Positions 44,186-54,949 of a DNA stretch of 64,000 nucleotides are shown one piece after another (within the stretch, counting starts at the first letter, position 1; each line of letters begins with the position of its first letter). A program made the translations under genes and the position numbers. The notes below the pieces were generated by a model. It ran no database searches. It was not told the origin of the DNA and saw only the letters and a list, made by a program, of their open reading frames with translations. Origin of the DNA: Engraulis encrasicolus (taxonomy: Eukaryota > Chordata > Actinopteri > Clupeiformes > Engraulidae); NCBI RefSeq assembly GCF_034702125.1, contig NC_085876.1, forward strand, positions 1-64,000, in the 5' to 3' direction.

Positions 44186-44460
44186 TTTCAGGGAGCCGGA
44201 GCCGGTGCCCGCACCAGTTACGTTTGGCACTAAAGTGCTTATCTGCGAACCCCCTGTGTTCATACCGGGCTCTGAACTTTTTCCGCGTGTGACTGTGTTA
44301 CCCGGATGAACCTGCTGACGGTGACGCTGTCACCACGGTTCGCGGAGAAAAACCTCGTATTTTGTGGTTCGCAAACGCAAATATCTGTGGCGTGAACACG
44401 ACAGCCGGTTCACGATTAGCTGCAGGAACGGGCTCCAGCACGGTTCTCAGTCGGCCTGAA
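44186..44460. mobile_element. MITE, copy 2 of the 23830-24133 family
   Basis: Same order of blocks as copy 1: GGTGCCCGCACCAGTTACGT, TTCATACCGGGCTCTGAAC, TGACTGTGTTACCCGGATGA, GGCCTGAA at the end. Slightly shorter than copy 1 through small deletions. Confidence 0.7.
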
Positions 44461-44644
44461 CACACTAAGAGAGAGGGGTGGGGGTGGGTTAGAGATTCTT
44501 CAACTGTATTGTTTTTAAGTTGCATGCTGTTGCATTCTGACTCCCAAAACAGACATGTAGGACACTATAATACATTATGATCGGCATTGCATCAAACTGA
44601 GGTTTCCTGGGTGCACATTGATCACATAGGCGACATGTTCTTAT

Positions 44645-44985
44645 GAAAGCCCAATAAAGCTTTTAGTCTGCCAGCAAGGAGGAGCGTGTGTCTGTCAATC
44701 AGCGTCCTGCCAAAACCTTTGCAATCAGTCAGGGAAGCCGACAAAGGGGGGGGAGGGCATATAAGTCAGTTGGGCCCAGGCCCAGAGAGAGAGGGGGCCC
44801 AGAATTGGATCCTCATTAAATTCTATGTATTGGGTGAGGGCCCTTTTAAATAACTTTCTCCTGGGCCCAGTCAAAGCTGTCAGCGGCCCAGTAAAGCTTT
44901 TAGTGTATCAGCATGAAGGAGCATGTGTCTGTCTGTCAATCAGCGTTCTGCCAAAACCTTTCAATCAGTCAATACTGGGATTTTG
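44645..44985. repeat. Two-unit repeat (about 240 bp apart)
   Basis: AAAGCTTTTAGT, AGGAGC.TGTGTCTGTC, AATCAGCGT.CTGCCAAAAC and CAATCAGTCA occur at 44656-44725 and again at 44894-44970, separated by GGGCCCAG-rich sequence. Confidence 0.7.
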
Positions 44986-45484
44986 CCAAAGACCGATCTC
45001 TGCAGGGCTGGACTGGGGGATAAATAGTCAACGCCCGGCCATCTCTCTCCCATAACGGCTGCCGATATTTTCATAGCTGAACGGACGTCATCATGCCGTT
45101 TTTCCAGCTTTCAAACACTTTGGCTCAATATTACAGACCCTCCTTGATATACTTTCAGTATAAAACTATATGTTTGTATCATTTTATTTTTCAATATTTT
45201 AGGTTTTATTTATTGGTGGCCGGTTATCTGCGTTAACATGCTGTGATAATGTGAGATTCTTATAGGGCGATAAAGAAAATACCACATTGTCAAAGTTGGG
45301 TTGGATATATGCACATCACCACAGCCTTCAGACTTTCCTCCAGTCGCTTCTCCTCTCCACCTCTCGCTTTAGTAGGCTACCAGATATGAACAGTGTCTGC
45401 ATGCTGTAAACATTAATCTCTGAGAGTGTTGTGACTGTGAGGCACACATATTGAGAGCCCGACATTTCAAACACCAAACACCTC
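44986..45484. other. No gene recognised
   Basis: Flanking sequence before the LTR element; nothing supported. Confidence 0.4.
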
Positions 45485-46301
45485 TGTGACGACCCTGTAT
45501 GCCCCCTCCTGGTGCTAGCTAGCCAGTGCGCGGGCAAGGCTGGTGCCAGGTGGGTTAATTGCAATCATTGAGTGCACCTGGGTGGTGCCTTGCTTAAAAG
45601 GTGGAGCTCTGCTCTAGCACAGTAGGCACTCTTAGGCCGTGTGTGCGAACACACGGCCGGTCTCTCTCCTTACTCTACTCTGTGTTCTGTCCAAAGAAAT
45701 TCGACAGAGAAGAACAATCTCTTGGGGGGAAATGCATTGGCCACGGTGTAGTACGGGGGCGTTGCCTGAGGACACGAGTGGATGGAAAATTAACTCCCTT
45801 GCGCATGGTCATTGGTCAGTGGGTGCGATGGATACAATTTTCGTACTCCCTTGCACATGGTCAGTGGGGGCGACACCATGATGGATAATTTGTGGCCAAT
45901 TAACGGCAGCTGTTGGTCAGCAGTAATTGCTGGGGGTAATTAAGGACAGCTGACAGACATTCACGCTGTCCTATGACCTGTTCCACAGTGAATAACATTT
46001 CCGTACTCCCCTCGCCATCATTTCCTACTACGCTGTTATGACATGAGTAAGCCCTCTTGTCTCAAGCCTCTTTGGTTCTGTCTGTCTCCCCCTTTTATTC
46101 TATGTGCCTTCATTCTCCACTCATTGACATGCATTGCATTCATTTACTCAGTCCATGCCATACTGCACCAACACTATTTTGATCATACCCTAGACAATTG
46201 AAGTTTGAACTTGTAAATAAAAGATTACTATTTTGACCTGTAAATCTTTGTGTTGTCTCCATTTTTATGTTGCGGCTTTTGTCACGAGCCAGGTCGTAAC
46301 A
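45485..46301 (+). mobile_element. 5' LTR of a non-autonomous LTR retroelement
   Basis: Starts TGTGACGACCCTG and ends GGTCGTAACA, i.e. TG...CA with a 10-bp terminal inverted repeat (one mismatch). TTAAAAGG near 45594 could be a TATA-like element and AATAAAAGATTAC near 46215 a polyadenylation signal. Compared with the inverted LTR at 48042-48399 it has 391 extra bases (45684-46074) bounded by GTTCTGTC direct repeats. Confidence 0.85.
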
Positions 46302-47806
46302 TAAATTGGGGCCTCGTCCGAGATTTGGTGCAGGTGGTGAAACGAGACCATAGACTGACCTACATTCAGGTGAGCTTCTTTTGTTGGTTGTGGTATAGCG
46401 TTGTCTCTGGTGATTTAGGAAGAGTGTTTCAGCTGGGGTCACACCCTTCCAACGAAGCACTGTTTGTTGTTTTGCTTTTTTTGTTTTTAGGGGTAATCCT
46501 GGTCGGGAGTCTCGTACTTCTGTCGGGGGCACGCTTCGTGCAATCAAGTATTGCAACGAGTTCATGCGTTAACCAGTCGCCCCGAGGCCGGCAAGCCCTG
46601 GAAGACTAGCTAGGACAGTTAGTTTTCTGTGATGTTGAGGACACCAAGAGACAACGCAGGTAATCTGTGACAACCAACGGAAGAGTTTGCTTGAATGTGA
46701 GGGAAGTATATTTGGCTTAACCTGCGGACGGGTGTGTAAATTTGTTCTTTGTGGTGCAGTGTAGAGTGTGGCGTTTGCTGTTACTGTCATTTTTGTGATG
46801 GTGGGAATAAGCTCTCTTCTTTAACTTTCTGTGTAGCTTCAGTAATTTGGGCTGCACAAGCGAACGCGTTGGCTGGTGAAATTTGGCCTAATTGGTGGAA
46901 GACGCAAGTTAATTACTTAGTTCTGCTGCATGCAGGTGAAGGTAATTGGCTGTTAATGAGAACAGGTGATTTGGCTTCGAGTAAACTACCACGTGTGCTA
47001 TGTTGTTGAAGGGATATGGCATAGTTGATTGGTATGTTAGTTTACTGAATTTGAAACATATGGGGAGGAGTTTGTGGCTAGACATTACTGTGTCTGGTGT
47101 GCCTCGTTTGATTTTGGGTAATTAACCTAATGACCGCAGCTGAATTGTGTTAGCACCTATTGGGGGATAGGTAGCATAGCACCTGGGTTGATTGGTTGAT
47201 TGGCTTGTGGCTTGTGTTGAGTGTTGATCAGGTTGATCGTTAAAATGGCTGTAGAGGATTCTGCTGCCAAACCTGATAAGTCACAGCTGGAGAATAAGTG
47301 TGGTGGAAGATTCCAATAAGCTTGATCTGGAGGTGGAGTGTTGTAAATTGGACCAGGTGAGTGGTGTTCAGTGCTTAGAGCATGATCATCTGCTGGACAG
47401 CTCCATAATGTCACTGATTAAATGTAAACTGGATGTTATCTTGACATAAATGCTCCTTTGAAGTGATTACATGGTGTACGAATGTATGGCCCAGCGCTCT
47501 GTAGTTTCAATTGGTTTGTTCATAGAGCGTATGGTGCAGTCCAGGCCAGGGGTGCCTGTGACGTTTCCCTAACCATGCCGAAGGGAAGGCATGATTAACT
47601 TAGTGACCGTAGGTTTTGTTGGGGAACCTTTACTGGGTGGAGCTCAGTTTGAGTCCTAGGTTGTCGCCATAGTCGCTGGGAAGGTGTAGCTTGTCCTAAT
47701 TCATCCTTTTTATAGCCCTGGATATTAGATTGAAGTGATGTGTTTTGTTTGTTTTGTTTTCTTTTGAGATTTGTCTACACACCAAATCTCTTTTTATGGG
47801 TGGAGG
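46302..47806 (+). mobile_element. Internal region of the LTR element, no gag or pol
   Basis: Five bases after the LTR lies TGGGGCCTCGTCCGAGAT (46307-46324), a tRNA-Pro type primer-binding site with two differences from the usual TGGGGGCTCGTCCGGGAT. The remaining 1.5 kb has no long frame, protease or polymerase motif. It ends in GGGTGGAGG next to the following LTR, a weak polypurine tract. A non-autonomous element; Gypsy or retrovirus-like cannot be decided. Confidence 0.8.
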
Positions 47807-48041
47807 TGTGACGACCCTGTCGGCCCCCTCCTGGTGCTAGCTAGCCAGTGCACGGGCAAGGCTGGTGCCAGGTGGGTTAATTGCAACCATTCAGTGCACC
47901 TGGGCGGTGCCTTGCTTAAAAGGTGGAGCTCTGCTCTAGCTCAGTGGGCACTCCTAGGCCTCTCTCCTCTCACTATTTTGATCATACCCTAGACAATTGA
48001 AGTTTGAACTTGTAAATAAAAGATTACTATTTTGACCTGTA
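47807..48041 (+). mobile_element. Second LTR copy, internally deleted and truncated
   Basis: Begins TGTGACGACCCTGTCGGCC and follows the 5' LTR to the GGCACTCCTAGGCC block, then jumps to ACTATTTTGATCATACCC, and breaks off at GACCTGTAAAT. It meets the next LTR copy tail to tail at 48041/48042. Confidence 0.85.
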
Positions 48042-48399
48042 AATAGTAATCTTTTATTTACAAGTTCAAACTTCAATTGTCTAGGGTATGATCAAAATAG
48101 TGTTGGTGCAGTATGGCATGGACTGAGTAAATGAATGCAATGCATGTCAATGAGTGGAGAATGAAGGCACATAGAATAAAAGGGGGAGACAGACAGAACA
48201 GAGAGTAGGAGTAAGGAGAGAGACCGGCCGTGTGTTCGCACACACGGCCTAGGAGTGCCTACTGTGCTAGAGCAGAGCTCCACCTTTTAAGCAAGGCACC
48301 GCCCAGGTGCACTCAATGATTGCAATTAACCCACCTGGCACCAGCCTTGCCCGCGCACTGGCTAGCTAGCACCAGGAGGGGGCATACAGGGTCGTCACA
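48042..48399 (-). mobile_element. Third LTR copy, inverted
   Basis: Reading on the minus strand from 48399 it begins TGTGACGACCCTGTATGCC and follows the 5' LTR to AAGATTACT. The minus-strand flank GTGAGGTGGAGG just outside resembles the polypurine side of an internal region, so it was a 3' LTR of another copy or was inverted by rearrangement. Confidence 0.85.
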
Positions 48400-48874
48400 C
48401 CTCCACCTCACACATTGCATTTAACACAAACAACTGTCCTGTTCCCGAACCACTTAAATCTTGCCTGTGCCATAGTTCAAGCACATTTCGTGTGATGAAT
48501 GCATGAATGTAGGCTATACTCTCACTATTTTTGTTGTTGTTGTTGTTGTTGCAAGGTTGAGTAACGGGCCATTTACTATGCAAAGAGATGTGAAAATGCC
48601 CATGTCGGTAAACGTGTCGCGGTAAAAAAAGAAAAAAAAAAGTTTGGCAAACAGAATTAATTTCGAGTTACTGCGGTATTCTGAGATTCTGAGAATCAGT
48701 CAGGTTTAGGCCGAGTTCTACTTGCTAGAGAGCTTATTCTATGGGTAGAGTTCTAGCCTACTCTCCCTGTTGCGAAGATTCTCAGAAGGCAAAAAAGAGA
48801 GCTGCGAGCTGCCTTGCCCTTTAGATTCTTAAAGGAGCCGCCGCCCTTTTTTAACAGTCAATGACGGATGCTCT
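48400..48874. other. No gene recognised
   Basis: Contains a short (GTT)n run at 48532-48551. Nothing else supported. Confidence 0.4.
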
Positions 48875-49476
48875 GGCCCAATTCGAAACAGGGAAGGCAG
48901 CTGTCCTTCCAGTGATCTAACTGGACATCGAGTCATGAAGTGTGGATCGAAACAAAAAATTGCTTTATTTCCTCTCTCGGCAGTTGACTGCATTTGTGGG
49001 CGTAACGAGGATATTTCGAGGATACATCAGATGCTGACTTCGCTGCCTTGGTACCCAACATGCTGTGCGCCACCTCCCTCTCAACCGGAAACCTGAAAAA
49101 CAAACATGGCTACTACCCAAGCTACTACCTTATCATACTTTTTATTCTGACACTTATGTATGTAGATATTGAAAATCGAATGGATAAATCAACATTGTAG
49201 TATCTAAATATGCTGTCGCTAGATCTATTTATAGCCTATTTTACGATTCCGCCGTCTGACGATCATTCACCGTTCAAATAGCATGCGTAAGCTAAGCGCT
49301 AACGTGATGAACGTAACTCCCGCCATAGAATTGCCGTAACATCAAATGCGCAAGGCAGCACACTCGTTAGTGCCTTTCGTAACGGCTGCCTCATCAGCTA
49401 ACTTCACCTATCTGATCAGTGACATGTTTATGTAGGAGGAGAGTCATCGAGTCACTGCCTCCCGTTTCGAATTGGG

Positions 49477-49478
<2 letters not shown>
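48875..49478. mobile_element. MITE with TIR GGCCCAATTCGAAAC (604 bp)
   Basis: Ends GGCCCAATTCGAAACAGGGA and CCCGTTTCGAATTGGGCC; TCT lies on both sides, a possible 3-bp duplication, which would fit the Harbinger group. GATCTA/TAGATC and CTAACG pairs inside; no coding sequence. The right TIR abuts a CT microsatellite. Confidence 0.75.

Positions 49479-49528
<50 letters not shown>
49479..49528. repeat. (TC)n microsatellite
   Basis: 25 uninterrupted TC units starting at the MITE boundary. Confidence 0.97.
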
Positions 49529-49534
<6 letters not shown>

Positions 49535-49769
49535 GTAGGCTATAGGCTAAATAAATGTTTGAGATGTTTATATGTAGCCTACCACTTAGCACTGTTCATT
49601 TTTAAACTTAAGTTTGTTCATGACTGTTAATGGTTCTTTAACATGTTTGACACACTTAACAAATAGCCTATTGAAACAGCTTTTTTTCATCGGCAAGTAT
49701 CAACATAGAACATTTTTTGAGATGCATTGGATAAAGGCGATGACGCCTGTTCCAGACACATACTGTTAT

Positions 49770-50298
49770 ACAATAATACAATACAATACAATATCTTTTA
49801 TTTGTCATTGTGTCAAGCACAACGAAATTGTGCATTCCTTGTTGAAGCAAAAATAAATAAAAATAAAAATAAAATTAAAAAATGGAATAAAAAGAATGCT
49901 ATGTACAGTATATAAGAACTATGCTTTTTAGGCAAAATTCAGTTCTGTGATGGCCGCTGCACAGAACTGTTTTTCAGTCTTTGTCCTTGTCCTCATGGGC
50001 CTGAATCTCCTGCCCGATGGCAGCAATTCAAAAAGTCTGTGACCTGGGTGGAATGTGTCTCTCAGAATGCACTTGGCCTTTTTTAGGCAGCGGGTGCTGT
50101 GTAGGCCCTCCAAAGATGGAAGAGGGCAGTCAATGATGTTCTCTGCAGCCTTTATGACCCCCTGGAGCTCTTTCCTCTGTGCCACAGTGCAGCCTGGGAA
50201 CCACACACAAAGACAATATGTCAATATGCTCTCCACTGAGCAACGGTAGAAGGACACAAGCAGCTTCTGACAGATGTTGTTTTTCCTAAGTATTCTTA
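49770..50298 (-). mobile_element. Rex1 LINE, 3' portion
   Basis: On the minus strand, coding sequence enters from the LTR-element boundary at 50298 and ends with a stop at 49928: SFYRCSVESILTYCLCVWFP, LQGVIKAAENII, RDTFHPGHRLFELLPSGRR. These are the C-terminal blocks of the fish Rex1 retrotransposon. The 3' UTR has CAATTTCGTTGTGCTTG and a (ATTGT)n-like tail at 49770-49795. Confidence 0.85.
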
Positions 50299-51385
50299 TG
50301 TAACCGAGGGTAGGTTGGAGATTTGGGTAAATTGTGTGTTTTAACGACTACGCCACCGGTGGCCTTTCACCACCAGATATACTTGTTTAACAATGGTTCT
50401 TAGACCAAGCTTTAACACAAGAGGGTTTCCCGCACACAGGTAAGTAAGTAAAGGCAGAGGCATGGGTTCAGGTGGTAATACATTTGTCAAGTATTTATTT
50501 AACAACATCAACCAGCAGGCTGATGGTGGTTCAGTTCTTTTCTTTCTTTTCATCAATGACACAGAAAATAAACAAACATTTTAAAAGGATCAAAAGAAAA
50601 GGGCAACAACTGGTTCAACAAGTAGGCCTAGCAGCACAGCATCGCTCTGCTACAAGAAAAGAACAGTAAGTTGCATGGTTTTCACATATGTTCACAATAC
50701 TAAGAATGCTTTCAAGAATTTAACAAAGCATGCAGTTATTTTAGAATCACCCAAAGTTACACAAATCATGCAATGTAATTAATTTGAGTCACACAATAAG
50801 ATAAGATCATGCAATATAAACACAGCAAGCTACAATAAACAAGGCATTTGAACACACATAACACACATGAACAAAATGTTTACCTTCATGCATCAAACTG
50901 AGGCTTAAATAATCATGCCTGGCATCTCCAGCAGTCACCGCACATGCCTACTGACATAGGACACAATTACACGCTAGCCATACACAAATCAAGAATTAAA
51001 ACATACACTTGTTGCTTTTAAGAGACACACAAGCACACAGATAAAACCATCAAACATACCTCCACTGCAGCAAGGACCAAAGCAGACAGACACCACACCA
51101 AAGCTTGAGCTAGCCCCCAGCATCCTCAAGACAAAACCCTCAGGGCAGGCATCCTCCATCTACCCAGAGGCGTTTTGTATGCTGCAGAAGCATCACGCTT
51201 CCAATATAGCAGCGAGGACTGGGGCAACAATGCGGCAATGCAGGGCTTTTGCGTGACTGATCAGTCAGAGCCCTTTTTATGAATGCATTGCTAATTGGTG
51301 AGTAGCCACCGGCATGCTACCTGGGGGTGTGTCAGTTAGAGCTATGGTGGCTGCAGGAGGACAATCTGCACCGCAGTTGGTTACA
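50299..51385 (-). repeat. LTR copy A
   Basis: 1087 bp, TGTAACCGAGGG to GCAGTTGGTTACA as read on +. Differs from copy B by few substitutions and small indels (for example the TTTAACACAAGAGGG stretch near 50410). Confidence 0.9.
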
Positions 51386-52287
51386 TTATTCCCCTCACTT
51401 TTGTATCGGCGTCCCGCCGATAGGCTTGTGTTTCCACACACCAAGCCTCAGTTTCCATCAAAAGTGGTAGCACTCACACCAGCAGGCACACTGCACACGC
51501 ACACAATCACAGCACACACACTCTCACTCACGGGCATGCACACGCAGGCAGGCGTGCACACACACATGCCTGAGCAGTGGGCATTCAGGTCACCAGTCAC
51601 ATATCAAACATCCAGCTACTCTGTACACAGAAATAAAAACTCTAAAAGCATGTAAACACACAATCTAAAAAAACAGTGCCACAGGGCATCAAACCAGGTT
51701 GCGTCCCTTGGACCTGGCCAAATGAGAAGAGGAGACGCTGCCTGTAGAGGGGTGGGCCCCGAGTGGCAACCTGTTGGCCACCGTACTACCGGGCCAACTG
51801 ACCGGGTTCCTGACACTTCAACGTCTGCAGTCTCCGTGCGGCCCTGTTCGAGACCGCTGCAGCCAGTAGACTGTCCCAGTACCCTGAGCAGTACACACAC
51901 TCCGTCCATTAGAAGGCTCCGATGCAGCATTGGAGATCTCAGGCGTGGCAGCGGGGTCGGCCACAACTGGCCTGTTGGTCGCCTCCTGGGTCAAGCGGTC
52001 ATTGCCTGAGCGGAGCCAACACACTAGCTCCACTAGCTGCTCCAGCTCCTCAGCTATCACTACACTGGAGAACAGTCAAGTGACGCCAATGATGAGGAGA
52101 AGTCATGCTGGGCTGAAGACCGCGAGGCGATGTGACCCTTCAGGTCAGCTGCAGGGTCCCCCGATGCGCCGACTGCTGCTCTGCCTACATGATACCAGTT
52201 ATTGCCCTTTTCAAAAAAAAACTAAACAAAACATAAACTGCTGAAACCCACGCCTCTGTTTACATATTCTGCCAACTACTGCCAATT
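51386..52287 (-). other. Internal region between the LTRs, non-coding
   Basis: 902 bp with a CACA-rich part near 51480-51570 and GC-rich sequence near 51720-52180. Short frames on both strands have no retroelement motif. I could not match a primer-binding site. Confidence 0.7.
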
Positions 52288-53362
52288 TGTAACCGAGGGT
52301 AGGTTGGAGATTTAAGTAAAGTGTGTTTTAACGACTACGCCACTGGTGGCCTTGCACCACCAGATATACTTGTTGAACAATGGTTCTTAGACCAAGCTGG
52401 GTTTCCCGCACACAGGTAAGTAAGTAAAGGCAGAGGCATGGGTTCAGGTGATAATACAATTGTCAAGTATTTATTTAACAACATCAACCAGCAGGCTGAT
52501 GGTGGTTCAGTTCTTTTCTTTCTTTTCATCAATGACACAGAAAATAAACAAACATTTAAAAAGGATCAAAAGAAAAGGGCAACAACTGGTTCAACAAGTA
52601 GGCCTAGCAGCACAGCATCGCTCTGCTAACAAGAAAAGAACAGTAAATTGCATGGTTTTCACATATGTTCACAATACTAAGAATGCTTTCAAGAATTTAA
52701 CAAAGCATGCAGTTATTTTAGAATCACCCAAAGTTACACAAATCATGCAATGTAGTTAGTTTGAGTCACACAATGAGATAAGATCATGCAATATAAACCA
52801 CACCAAGCTACAATAAACAAGGCATTTGAACACACATAGCACACATGAACAAAATGTTTACCTCCATGCCTCAAACTGGGCTTTAACAATCATGCCTGGC
52901 ATCTCCAGCAGTCACCGCACATGCCTGCTGACATAGGACACAATTACATGCTAGCCATAAACAAATCAATAATTAAAACATACACTTGTTGCTTTTAAGA
53001 GACACACAAGCACACAGATAAAACCATCAGACATACCTCCACTGCAGCAAGGACCAAAGCAGACAGACACCACACCAAAGCTTGAGCTAGCCCCCAGCAT
53101 CCTCAAGACAAAACCCTCAGGGCAGGCATCCTCCATCTACCCAGAGGCGTTTTGTATGCTGCAGAAGCATCACGCTTCCAATATAGCAGCGAGGACTGGG
53201 GTAACAATGCGGCAATGCAGGGCTTTTGCGTGACTGATCAGTCAGAGCCCTTTTTATGAATGCATTGCTAATTGGTGAGTAGCAACCGGCATGCTACCTG
53301 GGGGTGTGTCAGTTAGAGCTATGGTGGCTGCAGGAGGACAATCTGCACCGCAGTTGGTTACA
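52288..53362 (-). repeat. LTR copy B
   Basis: 1075 bp, parallel to copy A from TGTAACCGAGGGTAGG to CCGCAGTTGGTTACA. Confidence 0.9.
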
Positions 53363-53840
53363 CTTAGGAAATAAAGTCTTTGCTGTGCCTTCTTCACTAG
53401 CCCAGTGGTGTTGACACCCCAGGTCAGGTCCTCGCTGATGTGAACTCCCAGGAAACGGAAGTCTGACACCCTCTCCACACACACCCCCTCAATCATAAGT
53501 GGCTGGATGGGAGTCCTCTTCCTCCTGAAATCGACCACCAGCTCCTTGGTCTTGGCTGTGTTCAGGAGCAAGTTGTTCTCTCTGCTCCACCCCACCAAGC
53601 GCTCTACTTCATCTCTGTAGGCAGACTCATCCCCATTTGAAATAAGTCCAACTACTGTGGTGTCATCAGCAAATTTCACTATGGTGTTATTAGTGTAGAC
53701 TGGGGAGCAGTCGTGGGTGTACAGTGTGTACAGCAGACACATCCCTGCGGCGAGCCAGTGCTGAGGTTGAGGTCCATGGAGGTGTTATGACATATGCACA
53801 CTCGCTGGGTGCGCCCTGTTAAAAAGTTGTTGTGTTGTTG
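53363..53840 (-). pseudogene. Rex1 LINE, reverse transcriptase portion
   Basis: Minus-strand coding: NNFLTGRTQRVCICHNTSMD, LNLSTGSPQGCV in one frame, then, after a small deletion near 53742, YTLYTHDC, FADDTTVVGLI (catalytic FADD), NTAKTKELVVDFRRKR and VSDFRFLGVHISEDLTW. This is Rex1 reverse transcriptase. The frame reaches the insertion site and continues in frame at 50298 when the LTR element and one target copy are left out. The 5' end is truncated about 30 bp upstream of an NT5C1A acceptor. Confidence 0.88.
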
Positions 53841-53867
53841 TTGTTGATACATTCTGTGTCTCTGTAG

Positions 53868-53997
53868 GCACTGGAGGCGGTGAATGCTCAGCTGCGAAAG
53901 CTCTACCCCGATAGTGAGGAACTCTTTGACATAGTCCTGGTCACCTATAATCACGCCCAAGTGGGGGTTAGACTCATCAACACCATCAATCACCACA
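53868..53997 (+). CDS. nt5c1a: NT5C1A exon (ALEAVN...LINTINHH)
   Basis: Acceptor TCTGTAG precedes GCA CTG GAG; donor GTAAGT follows at 53998. The 130 bases encode [38 protein letters not shown] and TINHH, entering in phase 0 and leaving in phase 1. [18 protein letters not shown] is the conserved core block of cytosolic 5'-nucleotidase I. The Rex1 insertion ends about 30 bp upstream, so branch point and pyrimidine tract lie partly in or beside the LINE. Confidence 0.93.
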
Positions 53998-54090
53998 GTA
54001 AGTAGACACTCTATTGGAGCACACACTCACGCTCATACACTCAATTTCCTTCCTCAATACCCTTAAAGGTGCACTATGTAATATTTCCAT

Positions 54091-54099
54091 TGCGTGTGC

Positions 54100-54130
<31 letters not shown>

Positions 54131-54138
54131 TGTGTGTT
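54091..54138. repeat. (GTGC)n microsatellite before an acceptor
   Basis: GTGC/GTGT units occupy the whole 3' end of the 145-bp intron and take the place of a normal pyrimidine tract before TTTCAG at 54137-54142. Confidence 0.9.
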
Positions 54139-54142
54139 TCAG

Positions 54143-54265
54143 ACCTGTTCATTGAACGGTTCTGCATGACGGGTGGGAGCAGCCCCATTGGCTACCTGAA
54201 GGCATGGCAGACCAACCTGTACCTATCAGCAGATGCTGAAAAGGTGAAAGAGGCCTTGGCTGAGG
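54143..54265 (+). CDS. nt5c1a: NT5C1A exon ([11 protein letters not shown]...KEALAEG)
   Basis: Acceptor GTTTCAG, donor GTGAGT at 54266. The 123 bases complete the split codon (AAC) and encode [19 protein letters not shown] and [20 protein letters not shown], ending in phase 1 with the G of the next Gly. [25 protein letters not shown] is specific to the cN-I family. The following exon, expected to carry the catalytic Asp motif and the C-terminal half, was not found up to 64000. Confidence 0.93.
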
Positions 54266-54283
54266 GTGAGTATTTTTTCTGAG

Positions 54284-54335
54284 TAGAGTAGAGTAGAGTG
54301 TCATTTATTGATCCCAGGGGGAAATTAAGGTGTCC
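54284..54335 (-). repeat. LINE/SINE 3' tail
   Basis: Minus strand TTTCCCCCTGGGATCAATAAATG with (ACTCT)n; same family as 1331-1376. Confidence 0.6.
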
Positions 54336-54949
54336 AGTAGCATACCTATATAAATACAGAAGACATGACACACATCCTTACACATACTATATTAACCATG
54401 TATAGCTCACTTTTACATACAGTACATACCAGTGATGCGCGGGCTGACGAAAAAACAAGCCGCAACTCACCACTTTACCCCCTAGCCCACCCACTCGTCC
54501 GGACCGCGAGAAATATTTATGAAAAATGATGACCCACCCCGCTTCTCGACCCGCTTAAAAAAAAAAGTAGCCGTTGGTCTAGATGAACATCCTAGCGTTA
54601 TTGACAATGCACAACGGACTTTAGGCTACTCTTATTCATTTATATTTCTAAGTTGTAAGATTGCTTGTATGTCTATGTTGACAAACTTGCCTGCACTGAG
54701 ACCGTCAATAAAGGTCTCAGCATGGTTCACTTCCGAGGGGTCTGACTTTGGAGCGTTCACTATGCACAGAAAATGCTGAGGTAGCCTAAACCGAACGAAA
54801 GTAAAGGCAAGGTGCTGTGCCATTGTCACTTGCCTATGGGTATTTTCACTGGTCCATTTCAGCCTCTAAAGCGAACTCAGACCTGTAGGCTACCTCAGCA
54901 TAGTAAAACCATGGTTACTGCATTACAACCATTGTCGATTTTCGTAAGG
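54336..54949. other. Possible single hAT end; otherwise unrecognised
   Basis: CAGTGATGCGCGGGCTGAC at 54430 resembles a hAT terminus of fish genomes, with GACCCACCCCG and GACCCGCTT inside, but I found no matching right end. Treat as a fragment. Confidence 0.4.

Larger units (their letters stand above)
50299..53362 (-). mobile_element. Non-autonomous LTR retroelement inserted in Rex1
   Basis: Two nearly identical direct repeats of 1087 and 1075 bp flank a 902-bp centre; CTTA lies on both outer sides (50295-50298, 53363-53366) as target duplication. The LTRs start TGTAACC and end GGTTACA. Next to the + strand left LTR, minus-strand AAAAGTGAGGGGAATAA is a good polypurine tract, so the element reads on the minus strand. 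The centre has no gag, protease or reverse transcriptase motif. Confidence 0.85.
36956..53867 (+). other. nt5c1a: NT5C1A intron, 16.9 kb, filled with repeats
   Basis: Inferred from phase-0 exons on both sides whose peptides join directly in the family (PFVK to ALEAVN). It contains at least one piggyBac MITE, several other MITEs, two LTR elements, a Rex1 LINE, minisatellites and microsatellites, listed separately. I saw no further exon of this or another gene inside. Confidence 0.8.

Noticed and set aside
51314..52244. Frames of about 100-119 residues between the LTRs
   Set aside because: No gag, protease, integrase or reverse transcriptase motif; frames overlap on both strands in GC-rich sequence.
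54519..54829. Further NT5C1A exon in the 86-residue frame
   Set aside because: The peptide has no similarity to the family and no splice signals in the right phase; the next exon must lie beyond the window or was missed.
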